Position numbers and translations under genes: made by a program
Shown here: one piece after another, positions 1 to 6,011 of the stretch
Layout of the letters: the number at the start of each line of letters is the position of its first letter
Numbering within the stretch: the stretch's first letter is position 1
The notes under the pieces: model-generated
Told to the model about the DNA's origin: nothing
What the model saw: only the letters and a program-made list of their open reading frames with translations
The model's database searches: none
Origin: Minisyncoccota bacterium
Lineage (GTDB): Bacteria; Patescibacteriota; Minisyncoccia; UBA6257; XYB1-36-10
Length of the DNA: 8,352 nucleotides
Assembly: GCA_028709185.1 (NCBI GenBank)
Contig: JAQVXM010000029.1
Coordinates: 1-8,352, forward strand
Direction: 5' to 3'

Positions 1-211
1 TACCAACCACATCAGCTCTTCTTTTGACAAATTTTTCCCACCATCGCGCTTTAATATTATTTTTAAGTTCCACCCCAAGCGGCCCATAATCCCAAGAATT
101 TGCCATTCCGCCATAAATTTCCGAACCAGCAAAAACAAATCCGCGCTTCTTTGCTAAAGCCGTAATTTTTTCCATTTTACTTTCATTTTTCTGCTCCGTT
201 TCTTTTTTCAT
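1..211 (-). CDS. glyQS: Glycyl-tRNA synthetase (alpha2 type), N-terminal part, truncated by window edge
   Basis: Class II synthetase that charges tRNA-Gly with glycine in the cytoplasm. Reading from ATG at 211-209 gives 70 codons running off the left edge. After a short charged leader (MKKETEQKNES) comes MEKITALAKKRGFVF, then GSEIYGGMANSWDYGPLG, the N-terminal signature of the single-chain homodimeric enzyme; the ensuing VELKNNIKARWWEKFV also fits. A second in-frame ATG at codon 13 (175-173) is where many family members begin, so the true start could be there. It lies 34 nt downstream of the 630-residue membrane-protein gene on the same strand and is probably its operon partner. No Shine-Dalgarno sequence precedes either ATG. 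The rest of the gene, including most catalytic and anticodon-binding parts, is outside the window. Family assignment is confident. Confidence 0.9.
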   Translation of the reverse strand, partial: MKKETEQKNESKMEKITALAKKRGFVFAGSEIYGGMANSWDYGPLGVELKNNIKARWWEKFVKRRADVVG

Positions 212-245
212 AATTAAATCTTTAACTGGAAATTAAAATTGATAG

Positions 246-2138
246 TTATTTATTTATTACTCTTCCCTCTCCCTCCTTTACCATCGGATCATCTGCTAAT
301 CTCGTTGTATCTCCTCCATCCTCTGCCGTCAAGGAAATTTCCGTAAAACTGTCTTCTGCCTCCGCCTCTATTTTTCCAACAAGAGGAATATAATTTCCTA
401 AAGATAAAATAGACGGTGTCGCTTCAATTTGAAAAACAGCTTCAATCGGACTTCCTATTACGCCTTTTGTTGCCGCCACGTCGCCAACATTCCAAATAAT
501 TTCTTGTGTTCTTTCGTTATACTCTGGTAAAGTTGTTGTATTTCCTTTTATGTTTCCCTTCCATTTCACTCCGGGATTTAAAAACGATTTAATTGAAACA
601 TTTTTTACGTCTGTAGAATAGTTCGTAAAAATCCAATGTACTGTAAATTCCGTACCTTCGTCAACTTTCGGAGGCCAAGCGCCCTCATTCACCACTCCGC
701 TCATTGGATCTCTTAATAAAACTTTCGATTCTACGCCAATCTTTCCTCTTATTTTTACTTGATTTTCCGCCACCACCGTTGTCTTGTCGGCTCCCACTCC
801 CTGCGGTACTGTTGGCGACTCAATTCTTCCTTTTACTTTTAAAATAAAATTTTTGTCATTTAATCTGTATATCGGATAAGAATCTTTTACTGTTATGGAA
901 AAATCCACTTCTCCGGTCTCTCCGTCTGAAATAGAACCTAATTCACTTTCATTTGAAGCATTCCAAGTTACGGTATTATTTATTGAATTAAAAAATCCGC
1001 TGCTACTTAAGGTAGGCATATTGAACATTATCCCCGAAAGTTCTGCTGTGATAATTACATCTCTCAAATCTGTTCCAGTATCGTTTTTATAAGTCAAAAC
1101 ATATCTTAAAACATCTCCCGGTTTGGCAATATAATTTTCATTATCATTAGCATAAATCAAAAGAGAAAGTGGCGATGAATTTATCGAAAATCCCTTGGAA
1201 ATTTTCAAAATTTCATAATCTTCCCCGTAGATTTCTCTTTTCACTACCGTCTTCACTTCAAAAAAAGACTTATCAGGACCGAAAACACTGCCTGTAATTA
1301 TTATTTTTTTTTCTTCTCCTTCGGAAATAGAATCAAACTTGAATAATTTCCCCGCCCCGTCGCTTGATTCTTTATCTCTGCTTGAAACAAATTTAAATTC
1401 TTTCGGATATTCTACTTCTATCGAAACTCCCTCGACCGGTTCCGATGTTAAATTACGATAAGAAATTTCCATTTCAAAATTCTCCCCGCCATAAACTTTC
1501 TCAGGAATCTTAATATCGGCAAAAATTAAAGGATTTTCTATGTTTATATCCTTATATCCCTTCTCTTCATAACGAGAATTAGATCCTCCCCCCATTCCAT
1601 AAGCTGCGGTCGCCTCTATTCTTTTTGTCCCTCCCGTTGACGCTGTTGCCACTATTTCAAATTCTTCTTTATTTAAACTCTCGTTTCCCACCGTTCCTAA
1701 TGTTTTTGTTATTACCTTTTGTCCTTTTTCTTCTCTCGTAAAAGAAAAACCCTCTGGTAAAGAAATCGCTACGGAAACATTTTCTAAAGTTTTTCCCGAA
1801 GAATTATGAATCGCCGCTTCCACTTTGAAAGGAACACCAAAATAAATCTCCCCTTCCGGAGTTTCTAAAAGAACCTCTATTCCCTCATTATAAAAAGCTT
1901 GATAAAGATAATAACCCCCGATTGCCGACGATATCAGAAAAAAGGAGAAAACTGCCAAAAACAGATTCCTTTTCCAATTCAAAAAAAACTTCCCCCTCCT
2001 TACGGCAACTTCCGGAAAATTATTTTTCCATCCTAATTCTTTCTTTTCAGGTTTATTCTTCTTAAAATCTTTTTTTTCTTTTTTTACTGTTCCGTTTTCC
2101 CTTTTGTAAAGCTTTTTTTCTAAACTTTCTAAACTCAT
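246..2138 (-). CDS. Single-pass membrane protein with DUF11-like extracellular repeats
   Basis: Function unknown; the visible architecture is that of a surface-displayed protein. Residues 1-57 are a highly basic cytoplasmic segment, residues about 58-80 (NLFLAVFSFFLISSAIGGYY) a single transmembrane helix, and the remaining 550 residues are beta-rich and extracytoplasmic. That part looks like four consecutive Ig/DUF11-type modules (about 86-190, 200-310, 318-455, 465-615). Each contains a pattern of the kind 'pG..f.v.i.y.N.s...l.nv.v...lP.g..f', for example NSSGKTLENVSVAISLPEGF and YKNDTGTDLRDVIITAEL. No cysteines or catalytic motifs are apparent. The start ATG at 2138 lies 52 nt after the recO stop, and the gene ends 34 nt before glyQS, so it sits inside a recO-glyQS operon. 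A TATAAT hexamer at 2190-2195, overlapping the recO stop, could be an internal promoter but lacks a good -35. Reading frame and topology are secure; the DUF11 label is by pattern only. Confidence 0.8.
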   Translation of the reverse strand: MSLESLEKKLYKRENGTVKKEKKDFKKNKPEKKELGWKNNFPEVAVRRGKFFLNWKRNLFLAVFSFFLISSAIGGYYLYQAFYNEGIEVLLETPEGEIYFGVPFKVEAAIHNSSGKTLENVSVAISLPEGFSFTREEKGQKVITKTLGTVGNESLNKEEFEIVATASTGGTKRIEATAAYGMGGGSNSRYEEKGYKDINIENPLIFADIKIPEKVYGGENFEMEISYRNLTSEPVEGVSIEVEYPKEFKFVSSRDKESSDGAGKLFKFDSISEGEEKKIIITGSVFGPDKSFFEVKTVVKREIYGEDYEILKISKGFSINSSPLSLLIYANDNENYIAKPGDVLRYVLTYKNDTGTDLRDVIITAELSGIMFNMPTLSSSGFFNSINNTVTWNASNESELGSISDGETGEVDFSITVKDSYPIYRLNDKNFILKVKGRIESPTVPQGVGADKTTVVAENQVKIRGKIGVESKVLLRDPMSGVVNEGAWPPKVDEGTEFTVHWIFTNYSTDVKNVSIKSFLNPGVKWKGNIKGNTTTLPEYNERTQEIIWNVGDVAATKGVIGSPIEAVFQIEATPSILSLGNYIPLVGKIEAEAEDSFTEISLTAEDGGDTTRLADDPMVKEGEGRVINK

Positions 2139-2190
2139 GCTTGTCTTTTCATCTTACCCTATTTTTCTTTTTTTTAACAGATTCATCTTA

Positions 2191-2700
2191 TTATAAATTT
2201 TTTTTTACACTGACCATCTCCTCTCCTTGAATTCCAAAATTAAAAACGCACCTTTTGCAAATATATTCATGCTTTTTAAAGTAAAAAAATTCCGGCTCTT
2301 CTTCTCCGCAAAAAGAACACGAGGAAAATTTCGGATTAAAACCGAAATGATTTAGCATATCCGAAACGCTCAATTTTTCTTCATTTATTTTTTCCCATAA
2401 AAATTGGTCTTTCTCAAACTCCGCCGTTCCATTTTTTAAAACCAATAACTCCTCAAAAGAAAAATTTAATCTCTTTTCTTTTATAGCATCGGTTACTAAA
2501 AATCCTTTTTTTTCCACCAACCTGATAAAAGAAACGGAATTTGGTTCAAGATGAGCTGAAAGCTTGGATAAAATTTTTCTTGCCCCTATCGCTCTTGCTG
2601 TCACTCTTCCCAATTTTTCCGTAAAAAAATGAATTTCACTGTCGCTTTCGCCAATAATTTCTTTGTCTAAAATTAAAGCTAAAGTCGTATAATCTCCCAT
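2191..2700 (-). CDS. recO: DNA repair protein RecO (short form)
   Basis: RecO helps load RecA onto SSB-coated single-stranded DNA together with RecR in RecF-pathway recombination. The N-terminal OB-fold strand pattern is visible at residues 5-60, with the family-typical turn GRVTARAIGARKILSKLSAH (31-50). A helical middle follows, and then a C-terminal zinc-finger-like cysteine set: C128-x2-C131 and C148-x2-C151. At 169 residues it is well below the usual 230-260; the helical central and C-terminal parts are shortened while the OB fold and zinc site are kept. It starts at ATG 2700 and has no Shine-Dalgarno sequence. A TAAAAT hexamer ends 6 nt before the ATG, suggesting a leaderless transcript. 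It is the first gene of the recO - membrane protein - glyQS operon. Family identification rests on the OB-fold and zinc-site patterns; confidence is good. Confidence 0.85.
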   Translation of the reverse strand: MGDYTTLALILDKEIIGESDSEIHFFTEKLGRVTARAIGARKILSKLSAHLEPNSVSFIRLVEKKGFLVTDAIKEKRLNFSFEELLVLKNGTAEFEKDQFLWEKINEEKLSVSDMLNHFGFNPKFSSCSFCGEEEPEFFYFKKHEYICKRCVFNFGIQGEEMVSVKKNL

Positions 2701-2712
2701 TTCTTTATTTTA
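2701..2712 (-). promoter_or_regulatory. recO promoter -10 (TAAAAT), predicted leaderless start
   Basis: On the minus strand TAAAAT (2712-2707; 5 of 6 consensus) is followed by AAAGAA and then the recO ATG at 2700. A start point 7 nt beyond the hexamer would coincide with the A of ATG. The -35 (TTATTT, 17 nt upstream) is weak. The claim gains weight from identical spacing at two other genes in the window. Confidence 0.5.
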
Positions 2713-2854
2713 CATCATTTGCGTTTAATAAATAAAAATCATCAATTCAAATCTGCCGATTAAACAAAAGATAAAACTGAATATTCTCCCGATTTCGCTA
2801 AATATTCATGATTTTTATTATTATTGTCAATTTGACAAACATATTTTCTATGTC

Positions 2855-2883
2855 TTGACAAATAAATCCGCCTATGCTACACT
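2855..2883 (+). promoter_or_regulatory. Sigma70-type promoter for the 3D-domain gene
   Basis: A perfect TTGACA (2855-2860) is followed by a 17-nt spacer and TACACT (2878-2883; 4 of 6 consensus). The predicted start point is near 2890, giving a leader of about 157 nt before the ATG at 3047. Unlike the leaderless-looking genes nearby, this gene has a long, structured leader. Confidence 0.7.
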
Positions 2884-2889
2884 TTCTGT

Positions 2890-3046
2890 GTGAGAATGAT
2901 TATATGCCCGAAAGGGTGTTTTTTATTGGAAAAGCCCTTTAAATAAGCCTTTCGGACAATCCCGTCAGCTCCTCAACCAGAGTAGCAGACGATGTTTTAA
3001 ATCCTCTTAATTGTCGTCAATTAATAAAGAGATTTAGAACTTCCGT
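2890..3046 (+). ncRNA. Structured 5' leader RNA, candidate riboswitch or cis-regulator
   Basis: The leader upstream of the 3D-domain gene folds into three strong helices visible by eye. (1) CCGAAAGG (2908-2915) pairs perfectly with CCTTTCGG (2948-2955). (2) 2963-2991 forms CGUC/GACG, GCU/AGC and CUC/GAG stacks separated by single mismatches, closed by an AACCA loop. (3) 2999-3035 forms AAAU/AUUU, CUCUU/AAGAG and AAUUG/CAAUU with a UCGU loop, ending 11 nt before the ATG. The segment CCCGUCAGCU followed by GUAGC resembles the conserved 3' block of ydaO-type c-di-AMP riboswitches, which often control cell-wall enzymes. The remaining ydaO core is not recognisable and the 5' part is too short, so that link is tentative. 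GACGA (2988-2992) can alternatively pair with TCGTC (3014-3018), allowing a switch between helices 2 and 3. There is no obvious intrinsic terminator. Confidence 0.45.
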
Positions 3047-3508
3047 ATGATACGTTACCTCGCTTTACTAAGCGTCATTATCACGGCCAATTCAACTTTA
3101 ATTGCCAATTCCGAACCTTTAAAAAATAATAATAATCAATTAGAATATGAGACCGCTGGAAACCTCTCCGAGCTCATCTCGAACAATCCTGTGGAGATAA
3201 AAAATTCCGGAAAAATTTATGAAGAAGAAGTCTTTATAACCGTCACCGGCTATTCCAGCTCTCCTGAAGAAACGGACGATACTCCTTTTATTACCGCTTC
3301 TGGAAATCATGTTCGCCCCGGCGTCGTCGCGGCCAACTGGCTTCCCCTCGGTTCTAAAGTAAAAATTCCAGAACTCTTCGGCGAACAAGTCTTCGTCGTG
3401 GAAGACAGAATGAACAAACGCTTTAACGACCGTTTAGACATCTGGTTTTCCGATAAAGAATCCGCTCAAGATTTCGGTATGCACTTCACTAAGATTATCG
3501 TCTTATAA
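3047..3508 (+). CDS. Secreted 3D-domain protein (RlpA/MltA-like double-psi beta-barrel)
   Basis: Probably a secreted peptidoglycan-active enzyme; the 3D domain is shared with YuiC/Sps stationary-phase proteins and the C-terminus of MltA-type lytic transglycosylases. Residues 1-22 look like a short signal peptide (MIRYLALLSVIITANSTLIA) with possible cleavage near ANS/EP. A low-complexity Asn/Glu linker spans about 23-60, and the 3D domain covers about 63-153. Hallmarks: ITVTGYSS, then DDTPFITASG (D77/D78), PGVVAANWLPLGSKVKIP, VVEDRMNKRF (D120) and RLDIWF (D131), matching the three conserved aspartates. It is the only plus-strand gene and uses more C-ending codons than its neighbours, fitting the C-rich plus strand rather than clearly indicating transfer. 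It has no Shine-Dalgarno sequence and is preceded by a structured leader. A terminator begins at its stop codon. Confidence 0.85.
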   Translation: MIRYLALLSVIITANSTLIANSEPLKNNNNQLEYETAGNLSELISNNPVEIKNSGKIYEEEVFITVTGYSSSPEETDDTPFITASGNHVRPGVVAANWLPLGSKVKIPELFGEQVFVVEDRMNKRFNDRLDIWFSDKESAQDFGMHFTKIIVL

Positions 3509-3545
3509 ACAAAAACCCTCCGCTTCAAGCGGGGGTTTTTGTTTT
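3507..3545. terminator. Bidirectional intrinsic terminator between the 3D gene and capA
   Basis: AAACAAAAACCC, one bulged T, CCGC, loop TTCAA, then GCGG GGG TTTTTGTTT. This is a 19-bp stem with A-tracts on one side and T-tracts on the other, so it can end transcription from both the plus-strand 3D gene and minus-strand capA. It overlaps the stop codon of the 3D gene. Confidence 0.9.
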
Positions 3546-3570
3546 AATTTGTTTTTTTCAAACTATAGCT

Positions 3571-4596
3571 CTAGTTAATTATCTCCGGTTGAAACTCTTC
3601 GTTCATTTTTATCTGAATCTCTTTTACCGAAATAATTTTACCGTCTTTTATTTCCGCCTCGATAACCAATCCTTTCATTGTTTCTTCTGAAAAATCTTGG
3701 TCAAAAACAAAATTTCCCAAACTATGAGCGATAAATTTTCCGTTATAATTTTCTAACTCCTGCGCCACATGCGGATGATGTCCTATAAATAAATCCGCTC
3801 CGCTATCTATAAGCTCTCTCGCCACCTCTCTTTTTTCTTCCGATACCTCCGTTTCATATTCCTCTCCAAAATGCAAAGACACAACCGCAACATCGACTTT
3901 CTTCGCTTCCTTTAAACTTTTTATCTCGTTCTTTATCCTTTCTATGTCAAAATTGCTTATTCCTCCATTTTTTCCTTTTGCTTCAAATGATTTCGGATAT
4001 AAATTAGTAAAGGACAAAAACGCTATTTTATTTCCTTTAATTTCTTTTATAACTGTCTGATTCGCTTTTTCTTCATTTTCTCCGGCCCCTACCGTGCTTA
4101 TTCCGTTAAAATTTAAAATATAAACAGTATCTGCCAACGCCTCTCTTCCCCAATCAAGGATATGATTATTAGCTAAAGATAGAACATCAAACCCTGCGTA
4201 TTTTAACCCTTCCACTACTTTCGGATCAGCCCGAAAAGAATACTTGCTTCCCTGATTTTTTCCTCTTGAAGAAATCGGTCCTTCTAAATTTCCGACAGTC
4301 AAATCAGCTCCGCTTAAAAAATCTCCTATCTTCAAAAATGGATACCTAAAATCTCCGGAAACATAAATTCTATTTTCTACCACTCTCGAAAGCATTATAT
4401 CTCCGGTAAATAAAATCTTTGCCGATGTCTCGCTTTTTTTATCCAAATTTTCCTTAAAAATAGAAACTAAATTTGATTGAAACTCCGAATAAATCGCCCT
4501 CTCCTGCGCTAAATTAAAATCTCCGGCATAATGTAAAACTACACCGGAAAAAAGAGCCATCACTCCTAAAAAAATAAAAAAGTAAAAATGTTTCAC
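3571..4596 (-). CDS. CapA/PgsA-family metallophosphatase-like protein
   Basis: Member of the PGA_cap family (poly-gamma-glutamate capsule synthesis protein CapA/PgsA), which has a calcineurin-like metallophosphoesterase fold; membrane-anchored and facing outward. Residues 1-23 form an N-terminal hydrophobic anchor, and the domain starts near 60. Motifs in order: GDIML (65-69), NLEG (103-106), NNH (143-145), HFGEEY (242-247), GHHPH (272-276) and SLGNFVFDQ (292-300), the usual metal-site series of this family. The length of 341 is normal for a single-domain member. The start codon is GTG (4596-4594), 6 nt after a TATAAT. No capB/capC partners lie nearby, so a role in poly-glutamate synthesis is not supported; isolated copies have unknown substrates. 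It shares strand with the tRNA-Leu gene upstream and is convergent with the 3D gene. Confidence 0.88.
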   Translation of the reverse strand: MKHFYFFIFLGVMALFSGVVLHYAGDFNLAQERAIYSEFQSNLVSIFKENLDKKSETSAKILFTGDIMLSRVVENRIYVSGDFRYPFLKIGDFLSGADLTVGNLEGPISSRGKNQGSKYSFRADPKVVEGLKYAGFDVLSLANNHILDWGREALADTVYILNFNGISTVGAGENEEKANQTVIKEIKGNKIAFLSFTNLYPKSFEAKGKNGGISNFDIERIKNEIKSLKEAKKVDVAVVSLHFGEEYETEVSEEKREVARELIDSGADLFIGHHPHVAQELENYNGKFIAHSLGNFVFDQDFSEETMKGLVIEAEIKDGKIISVKEIQIKMNEEFQPEIIN

Positions 4597-4611
4597 TTTT
4601 TTATTATAACA
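4597..4611 (-). promoter_or_regulatory. capA extended -10 promoter, predicted leaderless start
   Basis: On the minus strand TGT plus TATAAT (4611-4603) is a perfect extended -10 element. It is followed by AAAAAA and the GTG start codon at 4596. The start point expected 7 nt after the hexamer is the G of GTG. No convincing -35 is needed for an extended -10 promoter and none is seen. Confidence 0.65.
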
Positions 4612-4643
4612 AAAATCATTTTAAATATCTAAAAAATAAAAAG

Positions 4644-4727
4644 TGCGCGGGAGAGGATTTGAACCTCCAAGCCCTTGCGGGCGCTACCACCTCAAGGTAG
4701 TGCGTCTGCCAGTTTCGCCACCCGCGC
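4644..4727 (-). tRNA. tRNA-Leu (anticodon GAG)
   Basis: A class II tRNA of 84 nt that reads CUU/CUC leucine codons. The acceptor stem GCGCGGG (4727-4721) pairs with CCCGCGC (4651-4645), with discriminator A at 4644. The anticodon stem-loop is CTACC-TTGAGGT-GGTAG (4700-4684) with GAG at 4693-4691. There is a long variable arm (CGCCCGCAAGGGCTT), the T-arm loop reads GGTTCAAATCC, and the D-loop contains the GG pair. CCA is not encoded; a T-rich run follows the 3' end. Leu identity follows from both the anticodon and the long variable arm. Confidence 0.96.
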
Positions 4728-4742
4728 AATTTACCATAAAAA

Positions 4743-4751
4743 TTTATCACA
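4743..4751 (-). promoter_or_regulatory. Possible extended -10 element of the tRNA-Leu gene
   Basis: TGT followed by GATAAA on the minus strand (4751-4743) would start transcription roughly 8-10 nt before the tRNA 5' end. The hexamer matches only 4 of 6 bases and no -35 is visible, so this is a weak call. Confidence 0.3.
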
Positions 4752-4757
4752 CTTTCT

Positions 4758-4788
4758 AAAAAAGTAAAACCTCCGACAAAGTCGGAGG
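4758..4788 (-). terminator. Intrinsic terminator upstream of tRNA-Leu
   Basis: On the minus strand CCTCCGAC-TTT-GTCGGAGG (4788-4770) is a perfect 8-bp stem with a 3-nt loop. It is followed by TTTTACTTTTTT. It lies about 90 nt beyond the rplS terminator, so it either backs that one up or ends a separate short transcript. Confidence 0.75.
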
Positions 4789-4837
4789 GAGACAAAAATT
4801 ACCCTGTATACACTAAATGACGATATTTCTATCACCG
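4758..4837 (-). ncRNA. Candidate small RNA between rplS and tRNA-Leu
   Basis: A TTGATA (4872-4867), 17-nt spacer, GATTAT (4849-4844) promoter-like pair points to a start near 4837, and a strong terminator ends at about 4758. The roughly 80-nt product would carry a small GATA-GAAA-TATC hairpin and the terminator hairpin. No open reading frame of note lies in it. The promoter is imperfect, and the hairpin may simply be a second terminator for rplS. Confidence 0.3.
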
Positions 4838-4876
4838 ACGCCAATAATCTTGTTATTTCGATTTTATATCAACAAT

Positions 4877-4910
4877 AAAAACCCCTTCCGGTTTTTCGGA
4901 AGGGGTTTTT
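4877..4910. terminator. Bidirectional terminator after rplS
   Basis: AAAAACCCCTTCCG, loop GTTTTT, then CGGAAGGGGTTTTT: a perfect 14-bp stem with flanking A and T tracts. It begins 13 nt past the rplS stop and ends the receiver gene - rplS transcript. Confidence 0.9.
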
Positions 4911-4922
4911 TTATTCTCTTGC

Positions 4923-5222
4923 TTATATCGTAACTCCAATCTTTTTTGTCATTTTTTTCTTGGACAATCCCCGAATATAATAAATCTTTGAACGATTTAC
5001 CTTTTTAGGAGACGAAATTATTTCCAATTTTTTTATCGCCGGTGAATTTATCGGATAAATTTTTTCCATACCCACTCCCGCCACTTCCGCTCGAACCGTA
5101 AAAGTTCCCCCGTCTTCTTTTCCGTGTTTTCTTGCCAAAACTATACCCTCAAAACGGCCCGTTGCGTCATAAACCCTTATTTTGGCTCCCGCCTTTATTT
5201 GTTTTAAAATATTTTCTTCCAT
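4923..5222 (-). CDS. rplS: Large ribosomal subunit protein bL19
   Basis: bL19 of the 50S subunit, located near the 30S-50S interface. Family landmarks run through the whole protein: AGAKIRVYDATGRFEGIVLARK (11-32), GGTFTVRAEVAGVGMEKIYPINSPAIKKLEI (38-68) and RSKIYYIRGL (77-86). At 99 residues it is shorter than the usual 110-120, mainly because the N-terminal helix before the KxGxxIRV strand is trimmed. ATG 5222-5220 is the only sensible start. No Shine-Dalgarno sequence precedes it; the upstream bases are AAGTTCAAAAAC. It lies 18 nt after the receiver gene and is very probably cotranscribed with it. The usual neighbours trmD, rimM and rpsP are absent here. Confidence 0.93.
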   Translation of the reverse strand: MEENILKQIKAGAKIRVYDATGRFEGIVLARKHGKEDGGTFTVRAEVAGVGMEKIYPINSPAIKKLEIISSPKKVNRSKIYYIRGLSKKKMTKKIGVTI

Positions 5223-5240
5223 GTTTTTGAACTTAAAATT

Positions 5241-5939
5241 TTAACTTAAACTCTCGCTTTTCCCCTGTAAAAATTCCGCTACTTTAGAAACTAGCTCGTC
5301 TATTGAAGTTTTTGCTTTCACAAAATACTCCACCGCTCCAAGCTGCCTTCCTTTCGAAACGTCAGACTCCTGACCTAAATTAGAAAGAATTATTACCGGC
5401 ATTTTGTTTAACTGAGGACTGGCTTGAATTGATTCCAAAACTTCAAATCCAGATTTTTTCGGCAATATCAGATCAAGTAATATCAAATCCGGTTTGAAAG
5501 TTTCTAAAATCTTAAGCGCTTCCTCTCCGTCTGTAACCAAATTAACAGAAATTCCCGACCTCTCTAATTTTGTTTTCATTAAAGAATTCAAAAAAGCATC
5601 ATCTTCCACTAATAAAACATTTTTTCCGGATCCGGATGTTTCTTTTGCCGTTTCTACAGCTTGCATTGGATTTTGCGCCACTGGTTCTGTTTTTTCTAAA
5701 ATAACAGAATCAGTAGAAGCCACCGGAATTTGATCAACGCCGGAAACCGGAACTTGTTGTTCCTCGTTTTCTTTTATAACAAGAGGCTTTGGCGCGGGTA
5801 TTTGAGAAACAGAATCTGGAATTTCACTTTGAGAAACTGGAGTCGGAACAAAAACTTTCTGTTCAGATTCTTCATTTGAAATAGATGCCGCCGATTCTTC
5901 CTCTCCCTGTTGATTTTGTCCGATTATATTTTCTTCCAT
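5241..5939 (-). CDS. Response-regulator receiver-domain protein with long disordered N-terminus
   Basis: Phospho-acceptor (CheY-like) domain at residues about 106-226, with no DNA-binding or enzymatic output domain. Key residues are the acidic pair in VEDD (111-114), phospho-accepting D156 in DLILLDLILP, S186 in ILSN at the Thr/Ser switch position, and K208 in YFVKAK. The first 105 residues are low-complexity, rich in Pro, Gln, Glu, Ser and Val, and predicted by eye to be disordered. No histidine kinase gene is nearby. Its promoter is well formed (TTGAGT, 17 nt, TATTAT), with the -10 ending 6 nt before ATG 5939. It precedes rplS by 18 nt. The partner kinase and output are unknown; single-domain receivers usually act by protein-protein contact. 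Confidence 0.88.
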   Translation of the reverse strand: MEENIIGQNQQGEEESAASISNEESEQKVFVPTPVSQSEIPDSVSQIPAPKPLVIKENEEQQVPVSGVDQIPVASTDSVILEKTEPVAQNPMQAVETAKETSGSGKNVLLVEDDAFLNSLMKTKLERSGISVNLVTDGEEALKILETFKPDLILLDLILPKKSGFEVLESIQASPQLNKMPVIILSNLGQESDVSKGRQLGAVEYFVKAKTSIDELVSKVAEFLQGKSESLS

Positions 5940-5974
5940 ATTTTAATAATACCTTTTTAAAAACCTAAACTCAA
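5940..5974 (-). promoter_or_regulatory. Promoter of the receiver gene - rplS operon, predicted leaderless
   Basis: TTGAGT (5974-5969), a 17-nt spacer, TATTAT (5951-5946), then TAAAAT and the ATG at 5939. The expected start point is the A of the start codon. The -35 lies only 11 nt from the 16S processing-stem arm, so this operon follows the rRNA gene without a visible terminator. Confidence 0.65.
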
Positions 5975-5985
5975 TTTTTTTCTAT

Positions 5986-6011
5986 AAAAGAGCTTTTTTG
6001 TTGTTCCAAGT
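5986..6011 (-). repeat. 16S precursor processing stem, 3' arm
   Basis: On the minus strand this arm (core GGAACAACAAAAAAGCTCTTT) is complementary to 7886-7912 across the entire 16S gene. Pairs include CC-GG, GUUGUU-AACAAC, U6-A6 and AAAGAG-CUCUUU, about 24 in total with one small internal loop. This is the arrangement cut by RNase III in pre-16S rRNA. Confidence 0.85.

Noticed and set aside
895..1092. Plus-strand frame inside the membrane-protein gene
   Set aside because: Antisense shadow of a clearly coding frame, with no promoter or recognisable protein pattern.
3140..3388. Minus-strand frame opposite the 3D-domain gene
   Set aside because: The plus-strand frame has clear domain motifs; this one does not.
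4818..4930. Short plus-strand frame MTIFLSPTPIILLF... starting near 4818
   Set aside because: It reads straight through the 4877-4910 terminator and has no promoter or similarity to anything known.
5494..5733. Plus-strand frame opposite the receiver gene
   Set aside because: Antisense shadow; the minus-strand frame carries the receiver motifs.
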